Shown here piece after piece: positions 1 to 11,814 of a stretch of 64,000 nucleotides of DNA. Source of the stretch: Cardiocondyla obscurior (Eukaryota; Arthropoda; Insecta; Hymenoptera; Formicidae); assembly GCF_019399895.1 (NCBI RefSeq), contig NC_091872.1, positions 4,720,395-4,784,394 on the forward strand. Reading direction: 5' to 3'. Position numbers and translations under genes: made by a program. The notes under the pieces were generated by a model. That model ran no database searches. It saw only the letters and a list, made by a program, of their open reading frames with translations, and was not told the origin of the DNA. Numbering within the stretch: position 1 is the stretch's first letter; the number at the start of each line of letters is the position of its first letter.

Positions 1-2876
1 CGAACTGTAGGCCACTTTCGTGTGCAACAAGATCGCCTGGTCGAGATCAGCAAAAAGAGAGACGTCGTTGAGAAAGTTCCCACAGATCGTCACGCACGTT
101 CCCGCTTAAACGCAATATAGTTGGCGACCGTTCTACCTTCGCATTTCATTACGCCGCTCTGAATGACACCTGAATGTAACGAGGCATCGCGCGGTACATT
201 GTGCATATTTCTATGAAGTATACAAGTAGTTTCGTTCACCCTTCCGGCGAGCCTAATCCGCCGGCGGTTGTTAACGGCCAACAAAAAGACGATCTCGCGG
301 GGAGAGATAAGTATCTGGCGTACGCGCACGACCCTCGTAGATCTTTGTGAATAAAATTGCATTAATTGCGACTACTTTTAAAAAGGAGCTGCGCCCGTGG
401 ATACCGCGCGGGCCAGGCTAACGAGCGATATCAAAAAAGAAATCGATAGAGCGGTACGTGATACACCGAAAGAGGAACGAACGTAATGTTATGCAACCCA
501 GTTGTAACGACGCTATATATTATTCTACGTTGCCCGGCGGTCGCGTACACGAATCCGTTGCATCTCTGACGCGCTGATTCATCCAGCGTCTGTACTTCTC
601 TCCTTCTTTCCCGCTTCGCGATTACGATTACGTCTCCAGGCGAAGATCATCTTCGCGACCCATATCTAAATACGAACCGGCGTTACGTTACGCAACGGTG
701 TTTGCGTCTCCGATTGTCGCCGGGCAATCTCGCGCCCGCATCGGAATTGCTCGCTATCACGTCCATACATCACGCGTGGACCAATCCGGTCCCCCGTGTG
801 TTTGCAAACACACACGTTTGCAAACAGACGCACGCCGCGCGGCTACGGCCGCGCCTCCGAATCTCACAAAAATAGCTTTCGCTCTCCTCGAGAGCTGATA
901 AAAAGGAGAAAAACTACGCCGGAGACCGACCACAAGGTCACATCGAGCTGCCTGCGCAGTACGGATATCCCACCACAAGTGCCTTCTGACCGAAGTAACT
1001 GCGTTTCAACGTTTCGGCGTCGCGCACGCACGCAATTTCGCAATATTGGATCATGGCGTGTAGCGTCCCTCTACCCTTTCCCCTGCGTTCCCCCTCATAT
1101 AGATTAGCATTCGTTCGCAAAATATTCTCGAAAACAATCGTATAATTTGCACACAATGATGCGAACGTATGTGTTGATAACGGAATTTTCATTATCGCAC
1201 GTTAGAGTATAAGTTTCATCCGCATTCAGGATATCTTTCGACCAACGCAATTTAATTATCCCGCGAGCGAGTATGATTATTTCTTCCGGAGTAACGATTC
1301 GAATGGAGAACGAGGCGAGCCAAGGCTGTTCTAGAACGGACCTACGACGTAGACCCTCCGCCCAGAATTCTATTACGCAATAGGTTCCAACGAGGATGTT
1401 TTTCTGTCGCAGGTTCCTCATTTCAAATACGAGGCCCGAGACCGGCGCGCACACAGCTGCACGAAAACGAGGAGGCTACGCCACGTTATACAAACGTTAT
1501 TATATCACATGCCGGTTGACCGTGCTAATGGCAGCGGGGGTGAGCGGGGAAAGAGCGGCGGCACTCCTGTGTAGGTCGGGTGTTATGGTGGGGTCCTCCC
1601 TCCACCGGCTGAGCTCAGCGAACGTGCCAGAAATCCCGTCGACCCTGCCGGCCGGGACTCGATCAATAACTCGACATACGCTGATTTTTCGGTCAGAACG
1701 TTGAAAAAACGCATCGACCAACTCGTCAATCGACAGATCTCGCGATGACGAGACTGATGATCCTGGTCCCGGGCTGCACCGATTCCGGCTTAGGCCTGAA
1801 ACAACCGGTCGCAGGGAATTGCGCATTATATGACGCGGAGAAGCGAGGACGCGGCCGGAGATCTCGAAGCTTCTTCAGCGCTGCGGCGACGCGGCACACG
1901 GCTATATAAAGCAGCCGGCCGGCCAGCCGCGGCGCATTCGTAAACAAATCCTGGTTCAGTTCGGACGCTGCGAACACCCGAAGACCCCTTCACCCTTCAT
2001 CATCAGTGTAACACACTTCGGCTTCTTACTTCGTCGAGACCGCCGGCACAGGAAAATGTAGGCGAGCGGGCACTAGGTGCGGAGCGCGACAGTTTACCGT
2101 AGGTATTTCCCAGTCTCTGGGATTATTTTTCTTTTTACATTTCGTTGCGCGAAACTCTAATACAACTGTTTGATTTACTTAGATTTAATTAAAACTGTGG
2201 TCCGCTTGACGGTACAAACATTTTGAAGCTTTCTCTTTTTTTTCCTTGTTAAAAGGAAAGAAAGAAGATTGCTCCAAAGTTCTTGTATCGTCAAATCGAC
2301 TAATTAGACAGAGTGAAATTGTTATTATATTAATTTTCCTGGTGAAAGTGATGAAAATGACTGAGGCCACAGTCGACTCGGTCATCTTTATTACTTTGGA
2401 ACGAGAATTTAAACGAAGAAAATAATTTAATCGCGGTAGTTATGAATAATTTTAATTGACGCAGGTGGAAGGCGGTGATATTAAGGTGGAAAAACTTTTA
2501 CGACTCTTTGGTGTTTTTTTTAATTTTATTTTTCTAAAAGTCGATCATAAAATAAAAGTTGTACATTCGTATAAATAATTTGCTTAACATATTGTTAAAG
2601 TTACCGGGTTAGTTACTCTGATAACGATTAAAAATCTCAAAGCGAGCAAAATAATCTCACACAATTCTCGGATGTTATCGTAATAATAATAAGTAATAAA
2701 ATATATTTGTATTACGTACTAAAAAAAAATTCTTTGTGAAATAAATATTAGAGAAACGTCGACATCGGGCACCGCGCGCGATTTTATCATTCTACACGAT
2801 TGCCTTGGTATATTTAGAATTGAGAAAGTAAAAGGCTGAGGTGAAGTCGGAATGAAAGTTTCGGACAATGAGTACT
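1..2876. other. Intergenic region left of the sHSP gene, no supported gene
   Basis: Open frames of 60-116 codons occur on both strands at 90-1977, but none resembles a protein family and several overlap on opposite strands. From about 2100 rightwards the DNA becomes AT-rich; it probably contains the sHSP 3' UTR, with minus-strand AATAAA at 2525-2530 and 2387-2392. The one positive feature is the TATA/heat-shock-like promoter near 1866-1960. Confidence 0.5.
1866..1960 (+). promoter_or_regulatory. Candidate heat-shock-type core promoter facing right
   Basis: CGAAGCTTCT at 1865-1874 fits the heat shock element unit nGAAnnTTCn. A TATATAAA box follows at 1903-1910, about 30 bp downstream, and an arthropod-like initiator pentamer TCAGT lies at 1956-1960. 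Spacing of TATA to TCAGT (about 53 bp) is too long for a canonical pair, so the true start may instead be near 1934. No plus-strand coding exon was found downstream. Confidence 0.35.
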
Positions 2877-2999
2877 TTAGTCGGTGGTCGTGGTTGTAGT
2901 AGTAGCAGCAGCGGTTGTTTCGACGGGAACCGGCCTGGCAGCTGGTACTCCCGTTCGAACAACGTCGATGACTCTTTCCGTGCCAGCCGGCGTCACGTT
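2877..2999 (-). CDS. l(2)efl: sHSP coding exon 3 (C-terminal tail and stop)
   Basis: Encodes residues 158-197 and a TAA stop, after a pyrimidine-rich TTTCAG acceptor. It begins NVTPAGTERVIDVV, matching the start of the family tail (ERV-I/V), then turns into a Pro/Ala/Thr-rich end with seven consecutive Thr. This exon is too short and low in complexity to be obvious as an open frame; it was found by splicing. Confidence 0.88.
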   Translation of the reverse strand, partial: NVTPAGTERVIDVVRTGVPAARPVPVETTAAATTTTTTTD

Positions 3000-5900
3000 C
3001 TGAAAGCAGAAAGAGGCGCCCCGAGCACGTTAAGCGAATTATGAAGAGCTATGTATTTGTGTTTTTTCTAGTGCACCCTACGGGGTCGGTGCTTGAACAA
3101 TCCGTACGCGACGATAACAGCCGTGATTAGAATTTGAAAGTCCCTCACGCTTCGAACGAATATGAGAGGAGCACTGCGATATCTAGGTAAGCCAACAAGG
3201 TGTTCAAACACGATAATATATTATACGTTAAGCTAGGATTACGTTTACGCACGGCGAAATAATGAAATTAAAAACGATCGAAAACGTGACAATTCTTCAG
3301 CTATTTTTGATATTTGATAACTAACGATTAAAAAAAATTACGAAAAAAAAAAGAAATTATTATAACTCTTTTATCAATGCTGATAAATCGATTGATATTG
3401 ATCGCTATTGACAAAATGATAAGTTACACAATAAGTTAAAATTGTACGTTTAATGAGGAACACTCGACTGTCGGTTAAGTGTCATCGATTTTAGAATTTG
3501 ATTTTTGAAACTCACCAAAAATGCAATTGTCTTGAAATTGAAGAAAATTAAAGAGCTCAAGTAGCAAAATGTGAACGCTATCGTGTCGCGTCAGTTTCCT
3601 TCCTCGCTTTTGCATGATGTCGCCGAGTTTCAGGAAGATTAAAATCGACGGACGCTAATATAACGATACCGCGAATGTGCCTCGTTCGCGTTCTAAGACG
3701 TGAAATTGCGTACGTTAACGAGCCGTATTCTGTTTTGTAGTTTAGAGCAGACTCGTAGTCTTTGATCCAAAACCGTCGGCACCATCTGCCTCCTCTAGTA
3801 CTGCAGACTGAGGCGCAGCATTGGGAACGTCGGGATCGAAAAGCAAAAGTCAAATATGTAACGTAAGCCGCAACAGATTTAACAAAGGCGAGAGAGGAGG
3901 AGAAAGAGCGAGGCAAGGGGGAGAGAAAGAGGAGCTCCGTTCGTTCGCGGTTGACTCCGCGAATGAGGAGGCCGAGCGGATGTTAACGCTTATTACCTCT
4001 GCTCTGTCGAGCGTACCTTTTTGGGTGCCGTGATAGTTAGTACACCATCCGAGGAGAGAGTCGAGGTGATGTTGGCGAGGTCGTGAGTCGGCGGCAGGAC
4101 GTATCTGCGTACGAAGTGTCTGCTGATGTAGCCGTGCTCGTCCTGCTTCTCCTCGTGCTTGGCCTCGACAACGACGTGGTTGTCAACCGTCTTCACCGAG
4201 ATCTCGTCCGGTGAGAATTGTTGCACGTCCAGTATCACCTGCGGATCAGACAAGGCAGCCCCGTGGGAGGGGGCTCGCCGTTAAGCTCGCTCAGGATCCT
4301 CTCTCGTCCATCAACGAGGACAGAAGTCTCGCATCCTTCCGTGAACGATTGTAAACAGCCGTCATGCATCCGTAAAGCGAAAGTTAAGTATCGATCACTC
4401 CTGAAGGAGCTCACTCCGAAAGTTATGGTCGATTTTTGAGCAATAAGGCCCCTCTGCCGGCCCTTTCCCTGTACCGCGCGGATTAGTGTTTTATTTTTAT
4501 TTTCTATTTTTCGTGTTTCGTTCTTGCTCTGGCTAAGTTAAATTATCCGCTCAAAAGAGGATCTCGAACGCTACCGTGCACATTCTAGCGCATATATTAA
4601 ATCGCATCTAAAAACACCGTACGCGTTAAGCGCGCTATTTTACGCACAATAATTCTGGCTTCTCGCCTGGAGCAACGCCTTGCTCGAGCCTCACGTTCGT
4701 TTAAATTTCCGCTTTCAGCGAGTCACCACTGATTAGGCACGACTGTTGAAGTTTCCGTAAGAAGCAACGAAAATGACAATTCGGCTAACGTTCTAGATCC
4801 TATTTCGACAGTCGAACAAGCGAATTCGCAAAAAGTACTGGGTTTTTTTCTCTCGTTTTGATTTTCTCATATGTAATTTTCCACGTTACTTTATCGCGCA
4901 TTATGGTACAAAAGGAAACCGGAACGATGTAGTTGTCGGGCGCACCTACTTGTGTGAAGTTGTTCTTTTTTATTTTTTTTCTGACGATCAAGAAATCGAG
5001 CATACATACAAGTAGGTGATTTTTCTTTCTTTATAGCGAGTGCACGGTTGTTCAGGGAGCGATCGATCGCGATTGCGGTCCCTCTGCGGCCGGCGGCTCG
5101 CTTCGAGACGAAATAAAGAAAAATATCACAATCACAAAAATCTAAAAAAAAAAAAAACAAAAAAAAAATTAATTAAAAATATAAAGGGAGTAAGAGACGA
5201 TGAATAATATTCTGATGAGGAAGCTTTAACAATCGACGATAGCGAGGCGGCAAACGGGCTCGAGTCTCTTCAGGTGATCCTGAAGGATCCTGCGTGATCC
5301 TGGAGCTCGGCAAACGTGAACGCGAAGAGATTAGCGGAGGATAATTGGCTGTGTAATTTCGAAATAGTACCAAAAAAAAAAAAGAGTAGAAGAGAGAAGG
5401 AGAAAGAGTTCGCGGAGCGACCGCTCCGCGAACGGTCGACTCGAGTGCTGCGCGCAGAGCGACATATTTTGTACAAATAAAGAGAAAACGAGTTCCGTAT
5501 AAGAAGTAAAAGATAAAAAAAAATTAAAAAAAAAGGAGCACAAAAGTCATTTTGTACGATTCTATTATTGCGGGTATTCAAAAAGAAGCATTTATTTTTG
5601 TATAGAGATTATAAAACAGGAGGGGGAATCGGGGCCCGTGGGTCCTCGCGTAGGCGACGCACCCTGCAAGTTAAAGGGTGCGTCGAATGCTCGGTAGGGA
5701 CGACCACGAGACTCTGTTCTTCCGCTCGAACAAGACTGATTAAGCGCGACGCGAGATACGTCCACTCTTTCGGTTGAATATTTTATTCCGTGGCTGCTGC
5801 GCGCGATTTCTCGCGTGCGACTTTTTGAGCGAAAAACATCTCTTAAGACGTTAATGAACAAGCGGTCAATTCGGATTTGCGGCAGACCGACCGTGAACCC

Positions 5901-8900
5901 GATTGTGGGAGGAAAAAAATATCGCGGAAAGAGAAGATAAAGTGGATATAAGATAGTAAAAACGAAAACACATACACACACATATACACTGAATAAAAAT
6001 TAAAGAAAGGGGGAGGTAAAACGAGAACTGTGGTAAAACTGTGATTTCATAGAGATTCCGAAAACCGGCGTGACTAACCGGAGATCGTACAGCGCGATCG
6101 TCCCTTTTTGATACGCGTACTTTTCGTAGAGCGTTTCCGGCAAACGAGAAGGATAAGTGACCCCTTTAGACTGAAATGACACCGTGACTATTGCTACACA
6201 ATCCAGATCACAATTCAAATAGGCGATTAGGTGAACTGTAAGAGAAACTAGACTCTTTTCGGCACAAAATAAAATCATGTAAAAGGGGACAGATAAACGT
6301 CGTGGATGCTTTTCTAACGAGCGTCAGATTATTCGCATTTTTTGCGGGAGAAAAAAAAACAAACAGAAAGAAACGATAAAGAATACAGAAGCAATTTAAT
6401 TCACGAAAGAGAAGAACAGAAGGAAAAGTCGTTTCTCCATCCGATTTACTTTCACCCTCCCTCGTATGGAGGAAGGGGAGAGTGCATAAAACCGCCGTTT
6501 TTTTATCCCCCCCTTCCGAGAAGCAGTCTCGAAAACTCGTTTCACCATCCCGATCCGTCGAAAATCGAGTTGCCGCCCTCCCGATCGACTTCGCGATCGC
6601 GCGGTCATGAGAGCGTGATTAACTGCGCGTTATGATGCACAGCGTTATGCATGCATAACGATAAAGATAGCGGCAGCCGTAGCAGATGTAGTCATCAGAT
6701 TTTCGGGCCTTCTGGTGTTCCGGATCTTTTTCGTTCGTTGCTTTCAGCCACCCTTACCGCGCGTTGAGTTCCACGCGTCCCTCACCTTTTGTTTCACCCC
6801 TTTTCTGCCCGGGGTTTCTTTTCCTTTTTAACGGCCCGCGCGGCTGATTTTTTTTTATTTCCCTTCCGAAAGTAACGTTCGAATAGAGTCTCTATTTCGG
6901 GTCTCTTTTTTTCCGTTAACGCCTTTTCTCCCCGTCCCCTCTCCCACCCTCCCCTTTCCACTCCTTTCCCTTCACCCTATTTTATTTTTCTTCTTACGAA
7001 TGCGCCCTTTCATCCTTCCCTTTTCACGTCACATCCGTCACCTTTGACTATTTTATGCGACTTTTTTACACTTCGAAATCTAATTGCTATTTGTAACTTT
7101 TTTTTCTATCGCTAGAAGATAATGTAAAAGAAAGTATCTTCCCCTGTACACTTACTGAATATTGTATTTTTTTTTTCTTTTGTAGAATATCGCTCGACGC
7201 TCTTTGTATTTGACGCAAAGCTGATTTTGCGCCCGATATGAATTTCGCTCGAGTAACTAATACCAAATAAGTAAAGAACCGCTAAAGAGTTTAAGTCGTG
7301 TCTTAGCCTAAGTTAATGTTACGCGTAATCGAACACATTCCGTTCGCTGTTGCATCGTCGAACTTTCTTGAAAAAAAAAAAAAACTTGACTAAGGTTACA
7401 AATGTAGATGCGAATTTAGCACCGTCAGGTGAATCTCGTTACATCCGCGGCCAGAACGCGCGAATATAATTTGATGCACCTCTGACGTGTGAACTCGTGA
7501 GTAGACATTTTTAAGCAAGTTGCACATTTGTATTTTGACATAAATAACGCTGCAAAAAAAAAAAAAAAAAAGAAAAATTAAGAAAATTGCTTTATACCGT
7601 GATTAAGTTGCACACAGTTGATTCGCACAGTGAATCAAGTATATTTTGTTTCCTACTGTAACACCGGACTTTCGAGTAAGATAATGATTGAGTATAACGC
7701 TACCGACCGCAATTTGCAAAATTATGAATCTTAAGCGTGTCGCGGCGCGTTCTCACGTCGAATAAATACGTATCTGCAACTTGTGTGCATAAAACTTGAA
7801 GCTATTAAGCTACTAATCGTAAAAACTATGTATACTAACCGATATTACTGTCGAGTTATTAAGTTACCTTAGATAAGAGTGATAGCTGAAGCGTGATAAC
7901 CGAACGATCTTGAGATCTATAAAGATAACCGAGGTAAACGAGCCAGCTGTATACCCGCGAGCCACCTTAAATCGTAGTTCGCAAGTGAAGTGCGCCTCGA
8001 CCTCGTCGAGTAGGGTAGGCAACGATAGCGGGACCTCGCGGACGTTTTATCCAGTGCAAAAACCGAATGAGAGATTTCATCGAGTGCTTAATTGCGTGTA
8101 TAATTAATGGAGTAGAAACATCCTCCGTCAGCATTTAAACTTTTTCGGGAGAAGTTGCGGGAGTAGCTCTAGTATAAGGAGATACAAAACACTTTTAATT
8201 CGTTCGCGATACTCTCGGATGCGACCGACCAGGCATTCGGTTGATTCACAACTTTGTCTACTGTACGTTTAGGGTAAAACTGCGGCGTAAGATAATCGGT
8301 ACTTTTAAAGAGAAGAGACACGGAGAAGGGGGGACGAGTAGTGTAAGACTTCCATGCGAACGCCGAAGGCGACGTCACGGCGTTCGATTCCTAATATTCA
8401 ACCCCTGTCGTACGTTTAGGATAACTTGCGGCGTAAGATAATCGGTACAATCCGCAGCGCGTGTTAATCCTAAGCATCAATCGCGTGCATATCATCCCGA
8501 ATCGCGAGCCTCACGTAGACTTCTTTCGACTTCTTCGCGAGTTGTTGCGTTCTTAAAGCCGTATCTCTGATCGCTCTACATCGGATACGCAAACGACCGA
8601 CGGATATAATGTTCCTGTAATCTGAGAAAATTGAGAAAACTGTCCAGCCAGCTTGACAGTTCCGCGGCGTTGTAACGACAAAAATACGCGAAACTTCCCC
8701 TCACCCTTCCCTTCCTCTTGAAAATAGCAAGTTGCATCACGCTCGCATTCGGGACATTTCGTGATAATTTTAACGCGCGTTGCTACTTGTTTACACATCC
8801 CTTGCCGCATCGCGAAGTCAAACCGTACAAGCGCACATTTAACAAAAAAATATTATCGTCTAATTTGCTCGATTTAACGCCGTTTGGAGATTATGCGGTA

Positions 8901-10452
8901 GATGAGAGTATTTCTTTGAGGCACTAGAGACGCTGCGTCTAGAAACGGTTTACAAAATTTTATAAGCAGTTTAATGTGAACTGCACCGTTCTGGGGTGAA
9001 ATCAGGGGTGAGATTTGAATTGCGGATCGAGAAGTGATATCAGTCTTATCGTCCATTTACGTTATCGATTATTATTATTGATTGAAACCGATTATTACGG
9101 AATTAGGGAACACTAAGACCTTCCCGGAGCTTCTAAGTTCGAAATAATTTCCGGTCAATTCCTATCTTTCGCAGGACCCTGCCATCTCTTTTCCAGGATC
9201 CTGCGAAAGATGGAATTGTACCGTTACGTAGCAGTACTTTCCGCCCTATAATATATCTTAAGTAAGCTTTTAACACTTTCCCGACGAAAGCTCCATTATT
9301 AACAGCTCAAAGAAAGATTTGACCAAGATCAACTTAACGTTTCGCGAATTAAGGATACAAAGTAGGGTATGCGATTATATAGTTTGCAAAATAAAATTAA
9401 TTTTAACTGAAAGATACGTCGAACTCGTCTGACCGCAAGACTTGCGCGTAATTAGATTAAACTGAAACATATTGAACGCGCCTTAAAGAAAATAATTATT
9501 GATAATGAAAGTAATTGAAGTTGATGGCAAGCGAAGTACTGGCATAAACAGAATTTAAGAATCTATCTCGAAAAGATGAATCGTTTGGTGGCGAAGTAGC
9601 AAAAGCCACTTTACAGTGTAACGTCACGTAACATGAACGAGTACAATCACAAAAAAAAAAAAAATCATGAATTTTTCATATTCTGCCGTTCTATCCGTCG
9701 ATGTAATAAATTGAATAGATTTTCAATGCTATCTTTTTAACGAAAGGGAACAAACAACAGGCATAGGGACACTTAAAAACACTAAATATCAAAGAGCACA
9801 AAAATAAGCAATTTTTGTTTAATCTAAGTACCAAATATTTTTAAAAAGTACATAAATTTACGATTTTTATACTTTATAAAAAAGATTTAAATATGAACAA
9901 TGTTTGAACTATAATTAAATTATTTCTTGGTAAAATTACTTAAAAAACTGTATTCCATTGATCGTAAATAAATTAAAATTGTAAGAAAATATAAAGTCTT
10001 CCAACACATCAATGTTCTGTTACAGACGACATGTAACAAAGTCGTAGAAATTTGCAAGAAAAAAAAAAAGAAAAAGAAAAACAATGTAAAAAAAGACAAT
10101 TCGCAAATTTACTTCGAACTGATTGTTTTGCGTAGTGTTTCATAGCAGTTTATTATTGTGCAAACTGGATTAAAAAACATTTATTATCAAACTAAACACC
10201 TACCTGGAAGTTATCATTTTCTAACTGGATTGTGCTGCTTCCAGTCGAATTTTGACGCGTCACGTTTCCCCACGGCCGATAGTACCTGCTCCCAAAAGCT
10301 GGTCGCAAGGGTCGATCGATCCCGAGGCCAGATAGGCTCGAGATCAGGTCATCTCGGTTGAGACCGGTTCCGAAGTGCTGGTCCAAAAGTCGCGAGATGG
10401 GCCGATCAAATTCGTCCCACCAGTTGCGGAAAACAAGCGGCACAATCGACAT
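2877..10452 (-). CDS. l(2)efl: Small heat shock protein, lethal(2)essential-for-life type (complete, 3 coding exons)
   Basis: ATP-independent holdase chaperone of the alpha-crystallin family; such proteins bind unfolding proteins in the cytosol as oligomers. Coding exons are 10452-10204, 4238-4017 and 2999-2877, all joined in phase 0, giving 197 aa. Residues 1-83 are the N-terminal arm with the family's WW-x2-FDRP-x6-DQHFG pattern (NWWDEFDRPISRLLDQHFG). Residues 84-157 are the alpha-crystallin domain, with HEEKQDEHGYISRHFVRRY and the closing SSDGVLTITAP motif. Residues 158-197 are a tail ending in three Ala, seven Thr and one Asp. The junctions restore a continuous domain (DNFQ|VILDV; APKK|NVTPAG). 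The ATG directly follows a CCGCAG acceptor-like site, so a separate 5' UTR exon is likely. A minus-strand AATAAA at 2525-2530 could end the mRNA. The family call is firm; which of the insect paralogues it is, is less certain. Confidence 0.95.
3000..4016 (-). other. l(2)efl: sHSP intron 2
   Basis: A GTACGC donor at its right end and a TTTCAG acceptor at its left end. Mostly AT-rich. A purine-rich run lies at about 3888-3935. I see no other gene or element in it. Confidence 0.85.
4017..4238 (-). CDS. l(2)efl: sHSP coding exon 2 (alpha-crystallin domain)
   Basis: Encodes residues 84-157, 74 codons in phase 0 at both ends. It follows a TCCGCAG acceptor and ends AAAAAG before GTACGC. It holds nearly the whole alpha-crystallin beta-sandwich, which is therefore a single-exon module. 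Confidence 0.95.
5409..5432. repeat. Perfect 10-bp inverted repeat, 4-nt loop
   Basis: TTCGCGGAGC and GCTCCGCGAA are exact reverse complements separated by GACC. This would form a compact GC-rich stem in the intron transcript or in DNA. Directly visible; function unknown. Confidence 0.8.
5655..5685. repeat. Perfect 11-bp inverted repeat, 9-nt loop
   Basis: CGACGCACCCT (5655-5665) pairs exactly with AGGGTGCGTCG (5675-5685) around a 9-base loop. It lies 220 bp from the hairpin at 5409-5432 in the same intron. Confidence 0.8.
6720..7050. repeat. Pyrimidine-rich strand block
   Basis: The plus strand is strongly C/T-biased for about 300 bases, densest at 6900-7030 (runs of CCCTCTCCC-type sequence). 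Such tracts can form triplex DNA or, on the sHSP pre-mRNA (minus strand), a purine-rich stretch. Confidence 0.65.
8263..8448 (+). repeat. Two direct copies of a 39-40 bp motif, 147 bp apart
   Basis: Copies at 8263-8302 and 8410-8448 both start GTACGTTTAGG and end with GCGGCGTAAGATAATCGGTAC; they differ by about four changes in the middle. Each copy is bounded by GTAC. The spacer shows no similarity to other sequence here. Confidence 0.85.
9156..9218. repeat. Inverted repeat with about 25-bp arms and one bulge
   Basis: The arm at 9156-9181 and the arm at 9194-9218 are reverse complements over about 24 positions, with one extra base (T) in the left arm and one C/T mismatch. The loop is about 12 bases. 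Size and near-perfection suit a pre-miRNA-like foldback or the core of a small foldback element; neither is proven. Confidence 0.75.
10204..10452 (-). CDS. l(2)efl: sHSP coding exon 1 (N-terminal arm)
   Basis: Encodes residues 1-83 from MSIVPLVFRNWW to LENDNFQ, ending in CAG before a GTAGGT donor. The start is the only ATG giving the family N-terminus. The preceding bases (a T-rich tract, then CCGCAG) form an acceptor abutting the ATG. Confidence 0.93.
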
Positions 10453-11814
10453 CTGCGGATAGATAAATTTTCATCAAGCAGAATAAAAAAAAAAATAAAA
10501 AAAAAAATAAAAAAAAACCCTTCCAAAAAAAAGAGGAGAGAGAAAAGAAAATTTTTCGGAGAAGAGGAGTGGTTTAAAAATCCGAAATAAAAGTGAAAGA
10601 ACCCTATAAAATAATAACTACAGACATACTCGTTAAGTCTAAGTTTTAAGCTAGGCTGCGCGAAAGCGATAACCCTCGTTGATAATACTGATCGTTAGTT
10701 TTCTTGTTAGGTTATTAATCGGACAGTATTTAAGGATTATTGTTAAGCGTACAATTAATCCCACGGAAATATTCTCGAATTAATATATACGAGCACATAC
10801 AGGCATTATATGTACGATCTTAGCGTAAAAGAAAAAAAAATAACGAAAAAGAAAAAAAATTACCACCGCGATTTTATAATAACGACTGAAGCACGTCGCA
10901 GTTACAAAAGATTTATCGAAGTCCAAGTCATCCATTCCGGGGTGGATGAGTTTTGAGATAAGCAAAGTTCACGTAAACATAATTAAGGCCACAATAAGCG
11001 AGTCCCAATCCTCCCGACTCGTCATATGTTACTAATTAATATAAGCTACGGTTAATCGATAGATTTTAGGGGACCGTAAGAGCGCGTTGATTGAACCCGT
11101 TACAATTCACACGATGGTGTACAGATTAATTGCCCTCCCCTCGTTAAATCTAACACACGTATGCGTAAAATTCTTCCACCTTTACTTGAATTCTACATTT
11201 TGACAAATCTCTGTATAGAAAAAAAGAAAAAGGATCTTAAACGCGTCTTGCATTATAAATTGTATTACAAACTCAGACTTTCAGATTTTTAATATTGCAC
11301 GATTTGCGAACTCGACTTTCCTCGTGTGACGGTAGGGAGATTAGAACAGTGCACAAATTCAAGGATAAAATTTCTGTAATTAAATTCCCGACTAATTCCT
11401 GCTAATTTAGCAATTAATTAACGCGAAACGGTGCGAACGCGAGGTAAATATTGAACGTAGACAGATTCTCGGCGGAGAATCCAATGGGAAAGTCACCCCG
11501 CGACCACGTTTGTTCTTAGCTAAACCGATCACATTATAATCCGTTTAATTTTCTTCCTTCATATTGGAAGGTGGTAGATTGTAAACCGGAATTTGCGAGA
11601 GATACTCAAAAAGATACAAATATTCAATAAAATTTAGGGTAGTTAAGTAAGTCGCATGTGGCAACGCGGAACCGTACGAAGCTAGTCCGTTCGTGTAAGA
11701 CCACTCAGTTTTTTTTTTTTTTTTTTTTTGAAGCCCAGTCTTGTCAGAAATTGAACATTGACCAATTAAAACGATGGGACAACGATCTATGAGAGCACGC
11801 GAAATAACATAGAT

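Larger units (their letters stand above)
4239..10203 (-). other. l(2)efl: sHSP intron 1 (5,965 bp), with hairpins and a direct repeat
   Basis: Bounded by GTAGGT and TCCGCAG. It contains no coding exon I can recognise; its open frames look random or follow homopolymer tracts. Listed separately: hairpins at 5409-5432, 5655-5685 and 9156-9218, a direct repeat at 8263/8410 and a pyrimidine-rich strand at 6720-7050. Its size is large for an sHSP gene, many of which have no or short introns. Confidence 0.85.

Noticed and set aside
8360..8400. GTTCGATTCC, like a tRNA T-loop
   Set aside because: No flanking acceptor, D-arm or anticodon arm could be paired; no tRNA found in the window on inspection.
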